Assembly (NCBI GenBank): GCA_013285595.1
Contig: JABDHF010000027.1
Location: 1-32,259, forward strand
DNA length: 32,259 nt
Direction of reading: 5' to 3'
Source of the DNA: Bacteroidota bacterium
GTDB taxonomy: Bacteria; Bacteroidota; Bacteroidia; Chitinophagales; Chitinophagaceae
Shown here: in pieces, positions 21,692 through 28,965 of the stretch
Position numbering within the stretch: the stretch's first letter is position 1
Layout: the number at the start of each line of letters is the position of its first letter
Notes under the pieces: generated by a model
Databases searched by the model: none
Told to the model about the DNA's origin: nothing
The model's input: only the letters and a program-made list of their open reading frames with translations
Program-made: the position numbers and the translations under genes

Positions 21692-23518
21692 GTATTCTAT
21701 CTGCATACCCAGTACGTCCTTCAGTTTCCCAAGGCTTGGGTTTTTAGAAGCCATTACATCAAATATCTCGCTCTTGCTCAGCACCACATTATTCTGCGCT
21801 GCTTTAACCGCCTCATCTTCCTGTATCTCCGTAGTTATGCGCACCACCATCTGCGTCTCGCTGCTGCAAAAATCTATCAGCACGTTGCGCTGCTCCTTAG
21901 CATACATTTCGGTAAGCTGGCTCGGGCAGATAATGTTTATCTGGTCGGGCGGCAACACCTCCATGCGCATCATACTGAACTGCGCATAGATCGCAGCCTT
22001 ATCGGCCGCCTGTAGTTGCTTTTTATACGTTTCAAAAAGCCCCTCCGCCATTTCCAGCGTCAGCACTTTTTCTACCTTCTCTTTATTTGAAGCAGCCTTT
22101 ATAATGTCATCGTCAATAGAGGATAAACCCTTGCTAAGCCGCCTGCCATTACCCGCAAGTGCCACTGCAGGCCGTGGTTTTTCTTCAACTATTGGTGCTG
22201 AAGCTACAACCTCCTTTTCCTTAACTACAGGTTGCGGTTCAGGTTCTTCTACAACACTAATAACCGGATCAACATGCTCATAATCAGCAACTTGCTCATT
22301 ATTAATTAAAGTCTTTTTCTCTGGGGCAACAACCGTTTCAACCGCATTTTCTACACTACTAGAGTTTTTTTTTACACCTTCAGCATCCGGGCTGCCTATG
22401 GAAACCTCAGCGCCACTCACCGCCTGCATCAGAAAACACAGCCGTATCATGCACAGCTCCACATGCAGGCGCTTATTGGTAGCATTCTTATATTGCAGCT
22501 CACAATCAGTGATCACATTAAGCGCAGACAATATAAACGATGGCGGCGACTGGTTTGCCTTTTCAAAGTAGGCCGACTTCAGGTCGCCCGGCACATCCAG
22601 CAGCATTACCATCCGCTGGTCTTTACACAGCAGCAGGTTACGGAAATGCTCGGCAAGCCCGTTAATGATCACATCTCCCTCAAACCCTTTTTCCAGCGCC
22701 TGGTCTAGTTGCAGTAGCGTGCCAGCCACATCCTGGCTCAGCATGCTATCCGTAAGGCGGAAGTAAAAGTCTGCATCCAGCAGGTTCAGGTGCTCCATGG
22801 TATTGCTATACGTAAGCATACCATTGGTAAAGCTGGCAATACGGTCCAGCATAGACAGCGCATCGCGCATACAGCCTTCACTCTTCTGGGCTATAACGTG
22901 CAGCGATGCCTCCTGCGCCACCATGCCCTCCTTGGCTGCTATGCCCTGCAGGTGCGCCACAATATCGTGGGTAGTAATTCTTCTGAATTCAAATATCTGG
23001 CAGCGGCTCTGTATAGTAGGCAGCACTTTATGTTTCTCAGTAGTAGCCAATATAAAGATGGCGTATGGCGGCGGCTCTTCCAGCAGCTTCAGAAAGGCAT
23101 TAAATGCCGAAGCCGTGAGCATGTGCACCTCATCAATGATATATACCTTGTACCTGCCCTGCTGGGGAGCAAACCGTACCTGGTTGATTAGTTCACGTAT
23201 ATCATCTACCGAGTTATTGCTGGCAGCATCCAGCTCAAAAACATTAAAAGAAGCATTATTCTGAAAAGCAACACATGTAGGGCATATGCCGCAGGCCTCC
23301 ATATCGGCCGTAGGGGTTTCACAGTTTATGGTCTTTGCCAGTATACGCGCACAGGTGGTCTTCCCTACCCCGCGCGGCCCACAAAATAGGAACGCGTGCG
23401 CCAGGTGCTGGTTCTTTATGGCATTCTTCAGCGTGGTAGTAATATGCTCCTGTCCTACTACAGTATCAAACGTCTGCGGGCGGTACTTTCGTGCCGAAAC
23501 TATATAATTGTCGCTCAT
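21689..23518 (-). CDS. dnaX: DNA polymerase III subunit gamma/tau
   Basis: This 609-residue clamp-loader ATPase starts SDNYIVSARKYRPQTFDTVVGQEH. Walker A GPRGVGKT is at 47-54. Four zinc-binding Cys are C66, C76, C79 and C82. Walker B/DEVH is at 129-132, sensor 1 ATTEKHK at 158-164 and the arginine finger SRC at R172. Domain III continues to about residue 370. The rest is a variable tau-specific region: an acidic linker, then a helical C-terminal part expected to contact DnaB and the polymerase. Full length equals tau. An A9 run at codons 382-385 could produce a gamma-like short form. It stands alone in this window; a recR/ebfC neighbour is not seen. Confidence 0.96.
   Translation of the reverse strand: MSDNYIVSARKYRPQTFDTVVGQEHITTTLKNAIKNQHLAHAFLFCGPRGVGKTTCARILAKTINCETPTADMEACGICPTCVAFQNNASFNVFELDAASNNSVDDIRELINQVRFAPQQGRYKVYIIDEVHMLTASAFNAFLKLLEEPPPYAIFILATTEKHKVLPTIQSRCQIFEFRRITTHDIVAHLQGIAAKEGMVAQEASLHVIAQKSEGCMRDALSMLDRIASFTNGMLTYSNTMEHLNLLDADFYFRLTDSMLSQDVAGTLLQLDQALEKGFEGDVIINGLAEHFRNLLLCKDQRMVMLLDVPGDLKSAYFEKANQSPPSFILSALNVITDCELQYKNATNKRLHVELCMIRLCFLMQAVSGAEVSIGSPDAEGVKKNSSSVENAVETVVAPEKKTLINNEQVADYEHVDPVISVVEEPEPQPVVKEKEVVASAPIVEEKPRPAVALAGNGRRLSKGLSSIDDDIIKAASNKEKVEKVLTLEMAEGLFETYKKQLQAADKAAIYAQFSMMRMEVLPPDQINIICPSQLTEMYAKEQRNVLIDFCSSETQMVVRITTEIQEDEAVKAAQNNVVLSKSEIFDVMASKNPSLGKLKDVLGMQIEY
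22365..22373 (-). other. Candidate programmed slippage/frameshift site in dnaX (A9)
   Basis: In the mRNA sense the codons GTA AAA AAA AAC (V382-K-K-N385) contain nine consecutive A. Gain of one A, or a -1 ribosomal slip on A-AAA-AAA, gives Lys-Leu then TAG, a 386-residue product. Loss of one A gives Thr-Leu-Val-Val then TAG, 388 residues. Both would end just after domain III, where a gamma subunit should end. Thermus dnaX uses an A9 run for transcriptional slippage. Confidence 0.6.
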
Positions 23519-23534
23519 CTCTTTCTCCTGTAGT

Positions 23535-23542
23535 CAAATGTA
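23535..23542 (-). promoter_or_regulatory. Candidate -7 element of dnaX
   Basis: TACATTTG on the minus strand, the same octamer as before mutS and the amino-acid permease, ends 16 nt before the ATG. No clear TTG upstream. Confidence 0.4.
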
Positions 23543-23643
23543 AATACTAATAGGAAAAAAGAAAAAAGAAGTTTTTTAAGTGTGGATTAATTGTGGCAAA
23601 ATAACGTTCAAAGCCAGGCTATTCTTTTTTTATGTATTGTTCT

Positions 23644-24570
23644 CTATAATGCGTCTATCTGTGCTTTAAATGCTGACGGAGGCATTTTTGTGAGAATCAC
23701 ATTGTAGTTACTGCCGGTAGTAGGCGTAGCCCCTAATAGCCCCGCATAAAAATTACCATTAATAATTGCAACAACAGCAAAATGAACAGGAATATTAGGA
23801 ACATGATCTTCCTCCCCCATACCTTTTACCATCAACATTGGCCATACCCCTTTGTAATTATCATAAAGGGTAAATGCAGATATTGTATCAGTCAATGCGA
23901 CTCCCGGCGCACTACAGGTGAGCGTAAATGTTTGCCAGTTTGGACTACTCATAAAATGGTCTGCGTTACAGAATTCCAAGGTGTTACTGATAATTGTTGT
24001 TGTATCTCCATTATAGACTACAGTACCGCCTAAAGAATCTGTGCTTGGGGCCCATGTTACTGTATTTGATGTCGGGTCTTGCTGGCCGGTAAATAATTGC
24101 ATGCCCGTTTGCGCAGGGCCATTTTGTGGCATATTTACCTGGTATTTGCTGGTTCCCGCCATTGACAATTTCTGTCCATTTTGAGTAGCGCTCATATAAG
24201 ATTCCCCTCCAGAGATAAGAGGCTCGGTTGTGCTAACGGGTAAAACACCAGAAAACAACATATCTGACTCTTTAAGGTATTCTTTTACTTCCAGTTGCAC
24301 ATTACCGGTAACTATAGTTCCTGCACTATTCTTAAAAGCATTTGCAGGAACAACATAGCGCGATCCACTATTCCCCATAAAAGTCCCTCCGGTACCAGCG
24401 TCAATTGTTACTATTTTCGATTTCACTGCAAGATCCGCAAAGGCGGACTGAATAGATGTGTAAGTGCCTGATGCTTGCGCAGCTACTTTAGGATTTGCAT
24501 TGTAATTTTTACTACAGCTACAAATAATTGTGAATAACGGTATAACCGCGCATAGTTTTTGAAAGGCCAT
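23644..24570 (-). CDS. Secreted lipoprotein of unknown function with a ZU5-like N-terminal region
   Basis: This 308-residue protein has a signal peptide ending FTIICSC; C19 (ICSC) or C17 is the probable lipidation site. After a short linker, residues 48-115 read GTGGTFMGNSGSRYVVPANAF, SAGTIVTGNVQLEVKEYLKESDMLFSG and on. This pattern is shared with Bacteroidota surface lipoproteins and resembles a ZU5-type domain. SGGESYMSATQNGQKL continues the conserved part. The rest is Thr/Ser/Asn-rich beta-type sequence with Cys in EFCNADHF and TLTCSAP. It probably faces the periplasm or cell surface. I recognise no enzymatic motif. It lies downstream of, and parallel to, the cyclase gene, with 90 nt between them, so co-transcription is possible. 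Confidence 0.7.
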   Translation of the reverse strand: MAFQKLCAVIPLFTIICSCSKNYNANPKVAAQASGTYTSIQSAFADLAVKSKIVTIDAGTGGTFMGNSGSRYVVPANAFKNSAGTIVTGNVQLEVKEYLKESDMLFSGVLPVSTTEPLISGGESYMSATQNGQKLSMAGTSKYQVNMPQNGPAQTGMQLFTGQQDPTSNTVTWAPSTDSLGGTVVYNGDTTTIISNTLEFCNADHFMSSPNWQTFTLTCSAPGVALTDTISAFTLYDNYKGVWPMLMVKGMGEEDHVPNIPVHFAVVAIINGNFYAGLLGATPTTGSNYNVILTKMPPSAFKAQIDAL

Positions 24571-24660
24571 TAGGTTTAGGTTTAATGAATGTGAAAGATC
24601 CGATTCACTTCAAAAAGCAAATAGCATGCCAAATATTTATTAAACCGCTAATTGTAATAA

Positions 24661-26799
24661 TTAAGATAACCGCTTCATCCCGTCCACAAAATACATCCGC
24701 ATCTTCCCTTTGTGTTTCGCATCCAGTTCTCCCCGGTCTATAAACACGAAATCGTTCTTCACCAGGTCGTAGGTAGTTTGGGAGATATTGATCCTTCCGG
24801 GGTCGCTGTATTGCTCCATGCGCGCAGCCACGTTCACGGTATCGCCCCATATATCGTAGGCAAATTTCTTTACCCCCACAATACCCGCCACTACCGTACC
24901 TGAGTTAACGCCTATCCGCACCCCAAACGTTTTATCGCCCAGCTGCTGCTTGCGTGCTATCATAAAATCGCGTATTTCCAGGCCAGCTTTCAGTATCTCC
25001 CTGGCATGTGCGGCATTGGCATTCGGCAGGCCCGATACCGCCAGGTAAGCATCGCCCACCGTCTTTATCTTCTCAATATCATACTTGCCTATTATCCCGT
25101 CAAACGCTTTAAAGCAGGTATGCAGCTCCGCCACCAGCTCCTGCGGCGTATAGTGCTCCGCCGCCTCAGTAAAATTCACAAAATCAGTAAACAGCACCGT
25201 CACATGGTCAAACAGCTTTGCCTGCACCACACCAGCCGTTTTCAGCTCTTTGGCCACCTCTTCCGGCAGTATGTTCAGCAGCAGGTTTTCAGATACCTGC
25301 TTTTCTTTCTTCACCGCATTGTGCGCCTTGCTGATGGCTACATTTGCCCGCTTCTGCTGGGAGTACCCCCTGTATATAAAAAACGAAACAAGCAGCACTA
25401 TAACGAACGCCGCATACCCCGTATAAGTATACACCCGCTGCTGCTGCATCTTCAGCCCATAAGTCCCTGCCTGCTTCACGCTGTCTGCTATCTGCTTCCG
25501 CTCGTAGCCCGACTGCAGGTCTATCCGCGTCAGCTCATTGGCCTTGCTGATATTATACACACTGTCCCGTATACCTATAAACCGTTCAAAAGCATCCAGC
25601 GCCAGCCCCGGCTGCTTCATTTGCTTGTAAGTATTGCTCAGCGCCTCCCACGCATCTTTCTCATCCACCAGCGACCCCGTTTTCACGCATATAGCTATAG
25701 CCTTTTGCAAATACCCCACTGCCTCTTTATACTTTTTTTGAGCCGTATATATTTTACCCAGTGTAGTATAGATAGCCGGCAGCAGGTCGTTGTAATTATT
25801 CTCCTCCGCAGGTTGTAGTGCGCGTTGAGAGTAGGTTATCGCTTTATCTACTTCACCGTTTTGCAGGTATACTCCACCCAGTTGATTAAGTATAATTGCT
25901 TCGCCTTTTGTATCGTTAATCTCTTTAGATATATCGAGCGCTTTGTTGTAATAGGCAATTGCCTGAACAGCGTCTTTTTTATATTGATAAGTTTTTCCAA
26001 TAGAAGTTAACGCCCAGATCGCTCCTAACTTATTTTTAATCTTTTCATTTAACATCAATGCGTGATTATAGTTTTCTAATGCCTTATCATATTCCGACAT
26101 GGTAAAGTAAATATCTCCTATGGTAATAAGCAACGCGACCATTTGCTGCTCGTACATATCTCGATTTTCTTTTGAATCTCTTATAAGTTTATCTAATAAT
26201 TTTAAAGAGCTATCATAACTCGCCAAAGCTCTTGGGTTGTCACCCAGGGTTGTATATATTGTACCCATGTTCCCTAATATGCCAATTTCAATATCAATTC
26301 CAGCATTTAGGAGTAAAGCTTTCTTATAATAATCCAATGAAATGCTGTGTTGCGATAGATTTCGATAAACACCGCCAATACTCGTAAGCGATAAAGCGCA
26401 ATCTATACTATCCTTAGATGCACTAGCAACGGATAGTGCTTTTTCAAAATAAGTAATCGATAGCAAATATTTCTTAATGCAGAAAAAATATATTTGCCCT
26501 AATTTCATATTAGCATCAATTTTCTCTTTCTCCAATTTTATACTAGTAGCAAGCGCCAATGCTTGCTTTGCATAGCTTATTTTATTAGCTGTATCATCGC
26601 AATCTGTGGCATCAGATAAAGCAATTAGATTTTTTATTTTATTTAGATTCGGCTTCGCATTCTCAACCAGTTTTTTTAAAGAATCTATTTTATAAGAAGA
26701 ATATTGGCCATGCGCCACATTTGGTAATAAATATGAGAAAATAAAAGTAATTATTATTAAAGAATTTTTTTTAGATAAATGCATAGTGACGCTTAACAT
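24661..26799 (-). CDS. TPR-containing class III adenylate cyclase, membrane-anchored
   Basis: This 712-residue protein has a signal peptide (to about residue 31, AHGQ). About seven to nine TPRs fill residues 60-410, with a TM segment at 460-477, a charged linker and a class III cyclase domain at 530-705. Metal-binding Asp are D539 (LFTDFVNFT) and D583 (VGDAYLAVSG). The adenine-specifying pair is K579 (EKIKT) and D649 (YDIWGD). Transition-state residues are N656 and R660 (NVAARM). These predict an active homodimeric adenylate cyclase with the catalytic domain in the cytosol and the TPR sensor outside. The start could also be Met6 (26784), which gives a more typical signal peptide. Base composition changes sharply inside the gene near 25,800. 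It is divergent from the 298-aa Cys protein. Confidence 0.9.
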   Translation of the reverse strand: MLSVTMHLSKKNSLIIITFIFSYLLPNVAHGQYSSYKIDSLKKLVENAKPNLNKIKNLIALSDATDCDDTANKISYAKQALALATSIKLEKEKIDANMKLGQIYFFCIKKYLLSITYFEKALSVASASKDSIDCALSLTSIGGVYRNLSQHSISLDYYKKALLLNAGIDIEIGILGNMGTIYTTLGDNPRALASYDSSLKLLDKLIRDSKENRDMYEQQMVALLITIGDIYFTMSEYDKALENYNHALMLNEKIKNKLGAIWALTSIGKTYQYKKDAVQAIAYYNKALDISKEINDTKGEAIILNQLGGVYLQNGEVDKAITYSQRALQPAEENNYNDLLPAIYTTLGKIYTAQKKYKEAVGYLQKAIAICVKTGSLVDEKDAWEALSNTYKQMKQPGLALDAFERFIGIRDSVYNISKANELTRIDLQSGYERKQIADSVKQAGTYGLKMQQQRVYTYTGYAAFVIVLLVSFFIYRGYSQQKRANVAISKAHNAVKKEKQVSENLLLNILPEEVAKELKTAGVVQAKLFDHVTVLFTDFVNFTEAAEHYTPQELVAELHTCFKAFDGIIGKYDIEKIKTVGDAYLAVSGLPNANAAHAREILKAGLEIRDFMIARKQQLGDKTFGVRIGVNSGTVVAGIVGVKKFAYDIWGDTVNVAARMEQYSDPGRINISQTTYDLVKNDFVFIDRGELDAKHKGKMRMYFVDGMKRLS

Positions 26800-26860
26800 G
26801 AAATAACTAAGAAAGTAATTAAAAATAAATATTTATTTATACTTTGCAATAATAAATAAT

Positions 26861-26868
26861 CAAAAGTA
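26861..26868 (-). promoter_or_regulatory. Candidate -7 element of the cyclase gene
   Basis: TACTTTTG on the minus strand, 62 nt before the first ATG. No TTG at the right distance; the 128-bp divergent gap is extremely AT-rich. Confidence 0.3.
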
Positions 26869-26927
26869 GAAGTAAGATAATAGTACTAATAACTTTTAAC
26901 ATTCAATAACAATAAAATATACCCCTT

Positions 26928-27824
26928 ATGTTTAAGCTACCGAAAAAATGGTTGTATACGCTCTTATTTATCATAATACTGGGCTTGTCATACTTCTTTA
27001 TGTTTAAACACACCTCTCCGGTTGTCTATGCCGTCCCGACAAATGTATCTTTCGGAAGCTTGGGAGTATGTGCAGGATGTGGTATTTGCAATTGCTCTAT
27101 GACAACTGATAATCCCTATAAGCAACTGGCACTCACCCAGGTCAAATTTACTACGCAGGCCGATGCACCTTCGGTAGTTACCCTTTCTTTCAGCCGGAAT
27201 GCTGCCATCACCAATCAACCTGGTCTGGCGCAGTATCTTGCCGCAGATGCTACCACTTTCCCGTTCCCCGTGGCATTCCCGCTCAGCAACGATCTATGCG
27301 CTGCCTTGCACCTGCCAACTGGTACCGTGGTAACGCCCACAACCCCAAATGTATTGAAGATAGATGGCGACAATGTAACTATTACCATCACCTTCCCCGC
27401 TGCCCCACCAAAATATGCCACCCTAAACGTAATGTTTGGCAACCAAAATGTAAATGCCGCATGCGACAATGGCAAACAAGGGATATGCTCCTTCACCAGC
27501 GGCCCTAATACGTCTGCCGCAGGCGTCACCGATAATGATATTGCAGTAACCTTTATGAACGACCCTAACAACCCGCAAGGCCTCCTGCTCACCTTTAGCT
27601 TTACGGCACTAAGCAGCATGCAGCGCTTACAAGCCCAAATTTTCAAGCCGGCGGTAAACGGACCCATTACCTATACTTTTAGCGCCATGCTCCCACTCAC
27701 GGACCCTGCATTCGCTGCCTTGGCGCTGCAAGGCCAAAACCCGAATATACAAGCAGGCGCCCAGGGCAAAGCAACCATGGCGGGCGACTTAATAACGATC
27801 GCCCTTCCCTACGTTCCACAATAA
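26928..27824 (+). CDS. Membrane-anchored Cys-containing protein with an internal domain duplication, function unknown
   Basis: This 298-residue protein has one N-terminal TM anchor (residues 8-26) with positive residues before it, so the rest should be extracytoplasmic. A Cys cluster GVCAGCGICNC follows (C48, C51, C54, C56); other Cys are C124, C179 and C187. Two similar beta-rich blocks can be aligned, residues 71-156 and 204-296. Matching points are TLSFS with LTFSF, FPFPVAFPLSNDLCAALHL with YTFSAMLPLTDPAFAALAL, and GDNVTITITFP with GDLITIALPYV. Each block is preceded by a GIC motif (GICNC, GICSF). I do not recognise the family. CxxCxxCxC could bind metal or form disulfides. It is divergent from the cyclase and followed by repeat copy 2. 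Confidence 0.75.
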   Translation: MFKLPKKWLYTLLFIIILGLSYFFMFKHTSPVVYAVPTNVSFGSLGVCAGCGICNCSMTTDNPYKQLALTQVKFTTQADAPSVVTLSFSRNAAITNQPGLAQYLAADATTFPFPVAFPLSNDLCAALHLPTGTVVTPTTPNVLKIDGDNVTITITFPAAPPKYATLNVMFGNQNVNAACDNGKQGICSFTSGPNTSAAGVTDNDIAVTFMNDPNNPQGLLLTFSFTALSSMQRLQAQIFKPAVNGPITYTFSAMLPLTDPAFAALALQGQNPNIQAGAQGKATMAGDLITIALPYVPQ

Positions 27825-27844
27825 TAAACACACAAAGAACACAT

Positions 27845-27893
27845 AGAAACCACGTCAGCACACCTTTTTCAGGTGTCAGACGTGGTTTCGTTA
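27845..27893. repeat. 49-bp hairpin repeat, copy 2
   Basis: Identical to 19967-20015. It starts 21 nt after the stop of the Cys protein gene. The outer stem is AAACCACGTC with GACGTGGTTT and the inner stem ACACCT with AGGTGT. Both copies are in the same orientation relative to the upstream gene. Beyond the 49 bases there is one mismatch, then GTAT in both. Confidence 0.8.
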
Positions 27894-27983
27894 CGTATAC
27901 GCATTATCCATCCAAATTCTAAAAATTCTTTATTCCGCAAATTCCAGTTCAGACATTATCGGTAATTTTAAAACCCAAACAAC

Positions 27984-28004
27984 ATTAACCATTAACCATT
28001 AAAA
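27984..28004. repeat. Period-7 repeat abutting the tfoX-like start
   Basis: ATTAACC, ATTAACC and ATTAAAA occupy 27984-28004, immediately before an A run and the ATG at 28009. Confidence 0.6.
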
Positions 28005-28008
28005 AAAA

Positions 28009-28350
28009 ATGCCCTACAGCGAAAAACTAGCCCACCGCATCCGCGAAGCCCTCGCAGACTTACCCGATGTTGAAGAAAAGAAAATGTTCCGCGGCATAAC
28101 CTTCATGGTAAACGGCAAGATGTGCATAAGCGTCAGCGGAGACGAAATAATGTGCCGCATTGACCCCGCCGGGCACGATGCCGCCATGGAACAAAACGGT
28201 GCCCGCGAAATGCTGCGCGGTGGCAAAGCAATGCGCGGCTTTGTGTACATACCAGAATCTGAACTAAAAACAAAAAAAAACCTCGACAGTTGGATAAACC
28301 TGTGCCTCAACTTCAACGCCGCAGCAAAAGCCACAAAAAAGCGGAAATAG
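28009..28350 (+). CDS. TfoX/Sxy N-terminal domain protein
   Basis: This 113-residue protein is a stand-alone TfoX_N domain. MPYSEKLAHRIREALADLP forms the first helix; EEKKMFRGITFMVNGKMCISVSGDEIMCRI gives the beta sheet, with the highly conserved MF-G motif. MLRGGKAMRGFVYIPE and the last helix WINLCLNFN follow, then a Lys-rich tail. In Gammaproteobacteria TfoX with both N and C domains controls competence. Single-domain Bacteroidota proteins are of unknown role and should not be assumed to be competence regulators. The gene is monocistronic. Confidence 0.88.
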   Translation: MPYSEKLAHRIREALADLPDVEEKKMFRGITFMVNGKMCISVSGDEIMCRIDPAGHDAAMEQNGAREMLRGGKAMRGFVYIPESELKTKKNLDSWINLCLNFNAAAKATKKRK

Positions 28351-28901
28351 ATCATATCATTTGATCATCAAAAATGAATATTGCAAAATGGCGGGGTCTT
28401 AGCGCCTTTGCGTCTCAGCAGTTAAAATTTCCCTTCCAGCAACATTGCACCGCAGCCCAATGCACAGTGCTCACTTCCATTCACCCATCCTAACTTTCCG
28501 TAAAAAATGCCGTCCAAAACCACCCGCTGCTACCAGGTCAAATTATCAACCAATTCCAACACAAACAGAGCATATGAAAAACATGCCGCCTCCTCCCCGG
28601 AAAACGCCCCCAAACACAAGCCAGGCAAGGCGTCTCAAATCGAAGCCGTCATTTCGCAACGGAGTTCTGCGCAGCAAACGAAGTGGAGAAATCCCCCGGG
28701 TGTCAGCAATCAGCAACATCAAAGAACTGCCGCCCCATTGCGTTTTTACGTAGCAAAATACAGAAACTAAAACACATCATCTTCTCCCCCGAAAAACGAC
28801 CTCAAACCCAAGCCTGGCAATACTTTCAATTTTACAAATATAAAATATTTATTTTATAGATACAAGTACCCGCAACTCAACCAATCACACCATATATACC
28901 T
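28351..28901. other. Non-coding stretch with degraded repeats
   Basis: No convincing gene is present; the two overlapping plus-strand ORFs (28445-28770) have low-complexity Pro/Arg/Ser-rich products and no start signals. Contents: a short period-7/8 run (CTTAGCG, CCTTTGCG, TCTCAGC, 28398-28419) and a CGTCATTTCG...GAGAAATC element (28647-28693), like a dispersed repeat I recall from Bacteroidota genomes. There is also an imperfect direct repeat, 28593-28628 against 28784-28820 (sharing CTCCCC, then GAAAA, CAAAC, CAAGCC and GGCAA in order). Confidence 0.5.
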
Positions 28902-28942
28902 AAAACGACAATGCCCCCAAAATTCAGGAGCATTGTCGTTTT
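28902..28942 (-). terminator. Intrinsic terminator downstream of the DUF6600 gene
   Basis: AAAACGACAATGC (28902-28914) pairs perfectly with GCATTGTCGTTTT (28930-28942), extendable by two more pairs after a mismatch. Minus-strand transcripts end in TTTT after the stem. It lies 24 nt after the gene stop. Confidence 0.85.
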
Positions 28943-28965
28943 ATATCATTATTGTTTTGCTAATA

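Noticed and set aside
23581-23605. DnaA-box-like TGTGGATTA between dnaX and the lipoprotein gene
   Set aside because: One mismatch from the box, single and not close to a recognised promoter; insufficient support.
25006-25818. 270-codon plus-strand ORF inside the cyclase gene
   Set aside because: Its product is basic, Arg/His/Leu-rich sequence with no domain, and it coincides with the high-GC half of a well-supported minus-strand gene.
28445-28770. Two overlapping plus-strand ORFs (about 100 and 87 codons) after the TfoX gene
   Set aside because: Products are low-complexity Pro/Arg/Ser/Asn-rich with no domain, they overlap in different frames, and the region contains decayed repeat sequence.
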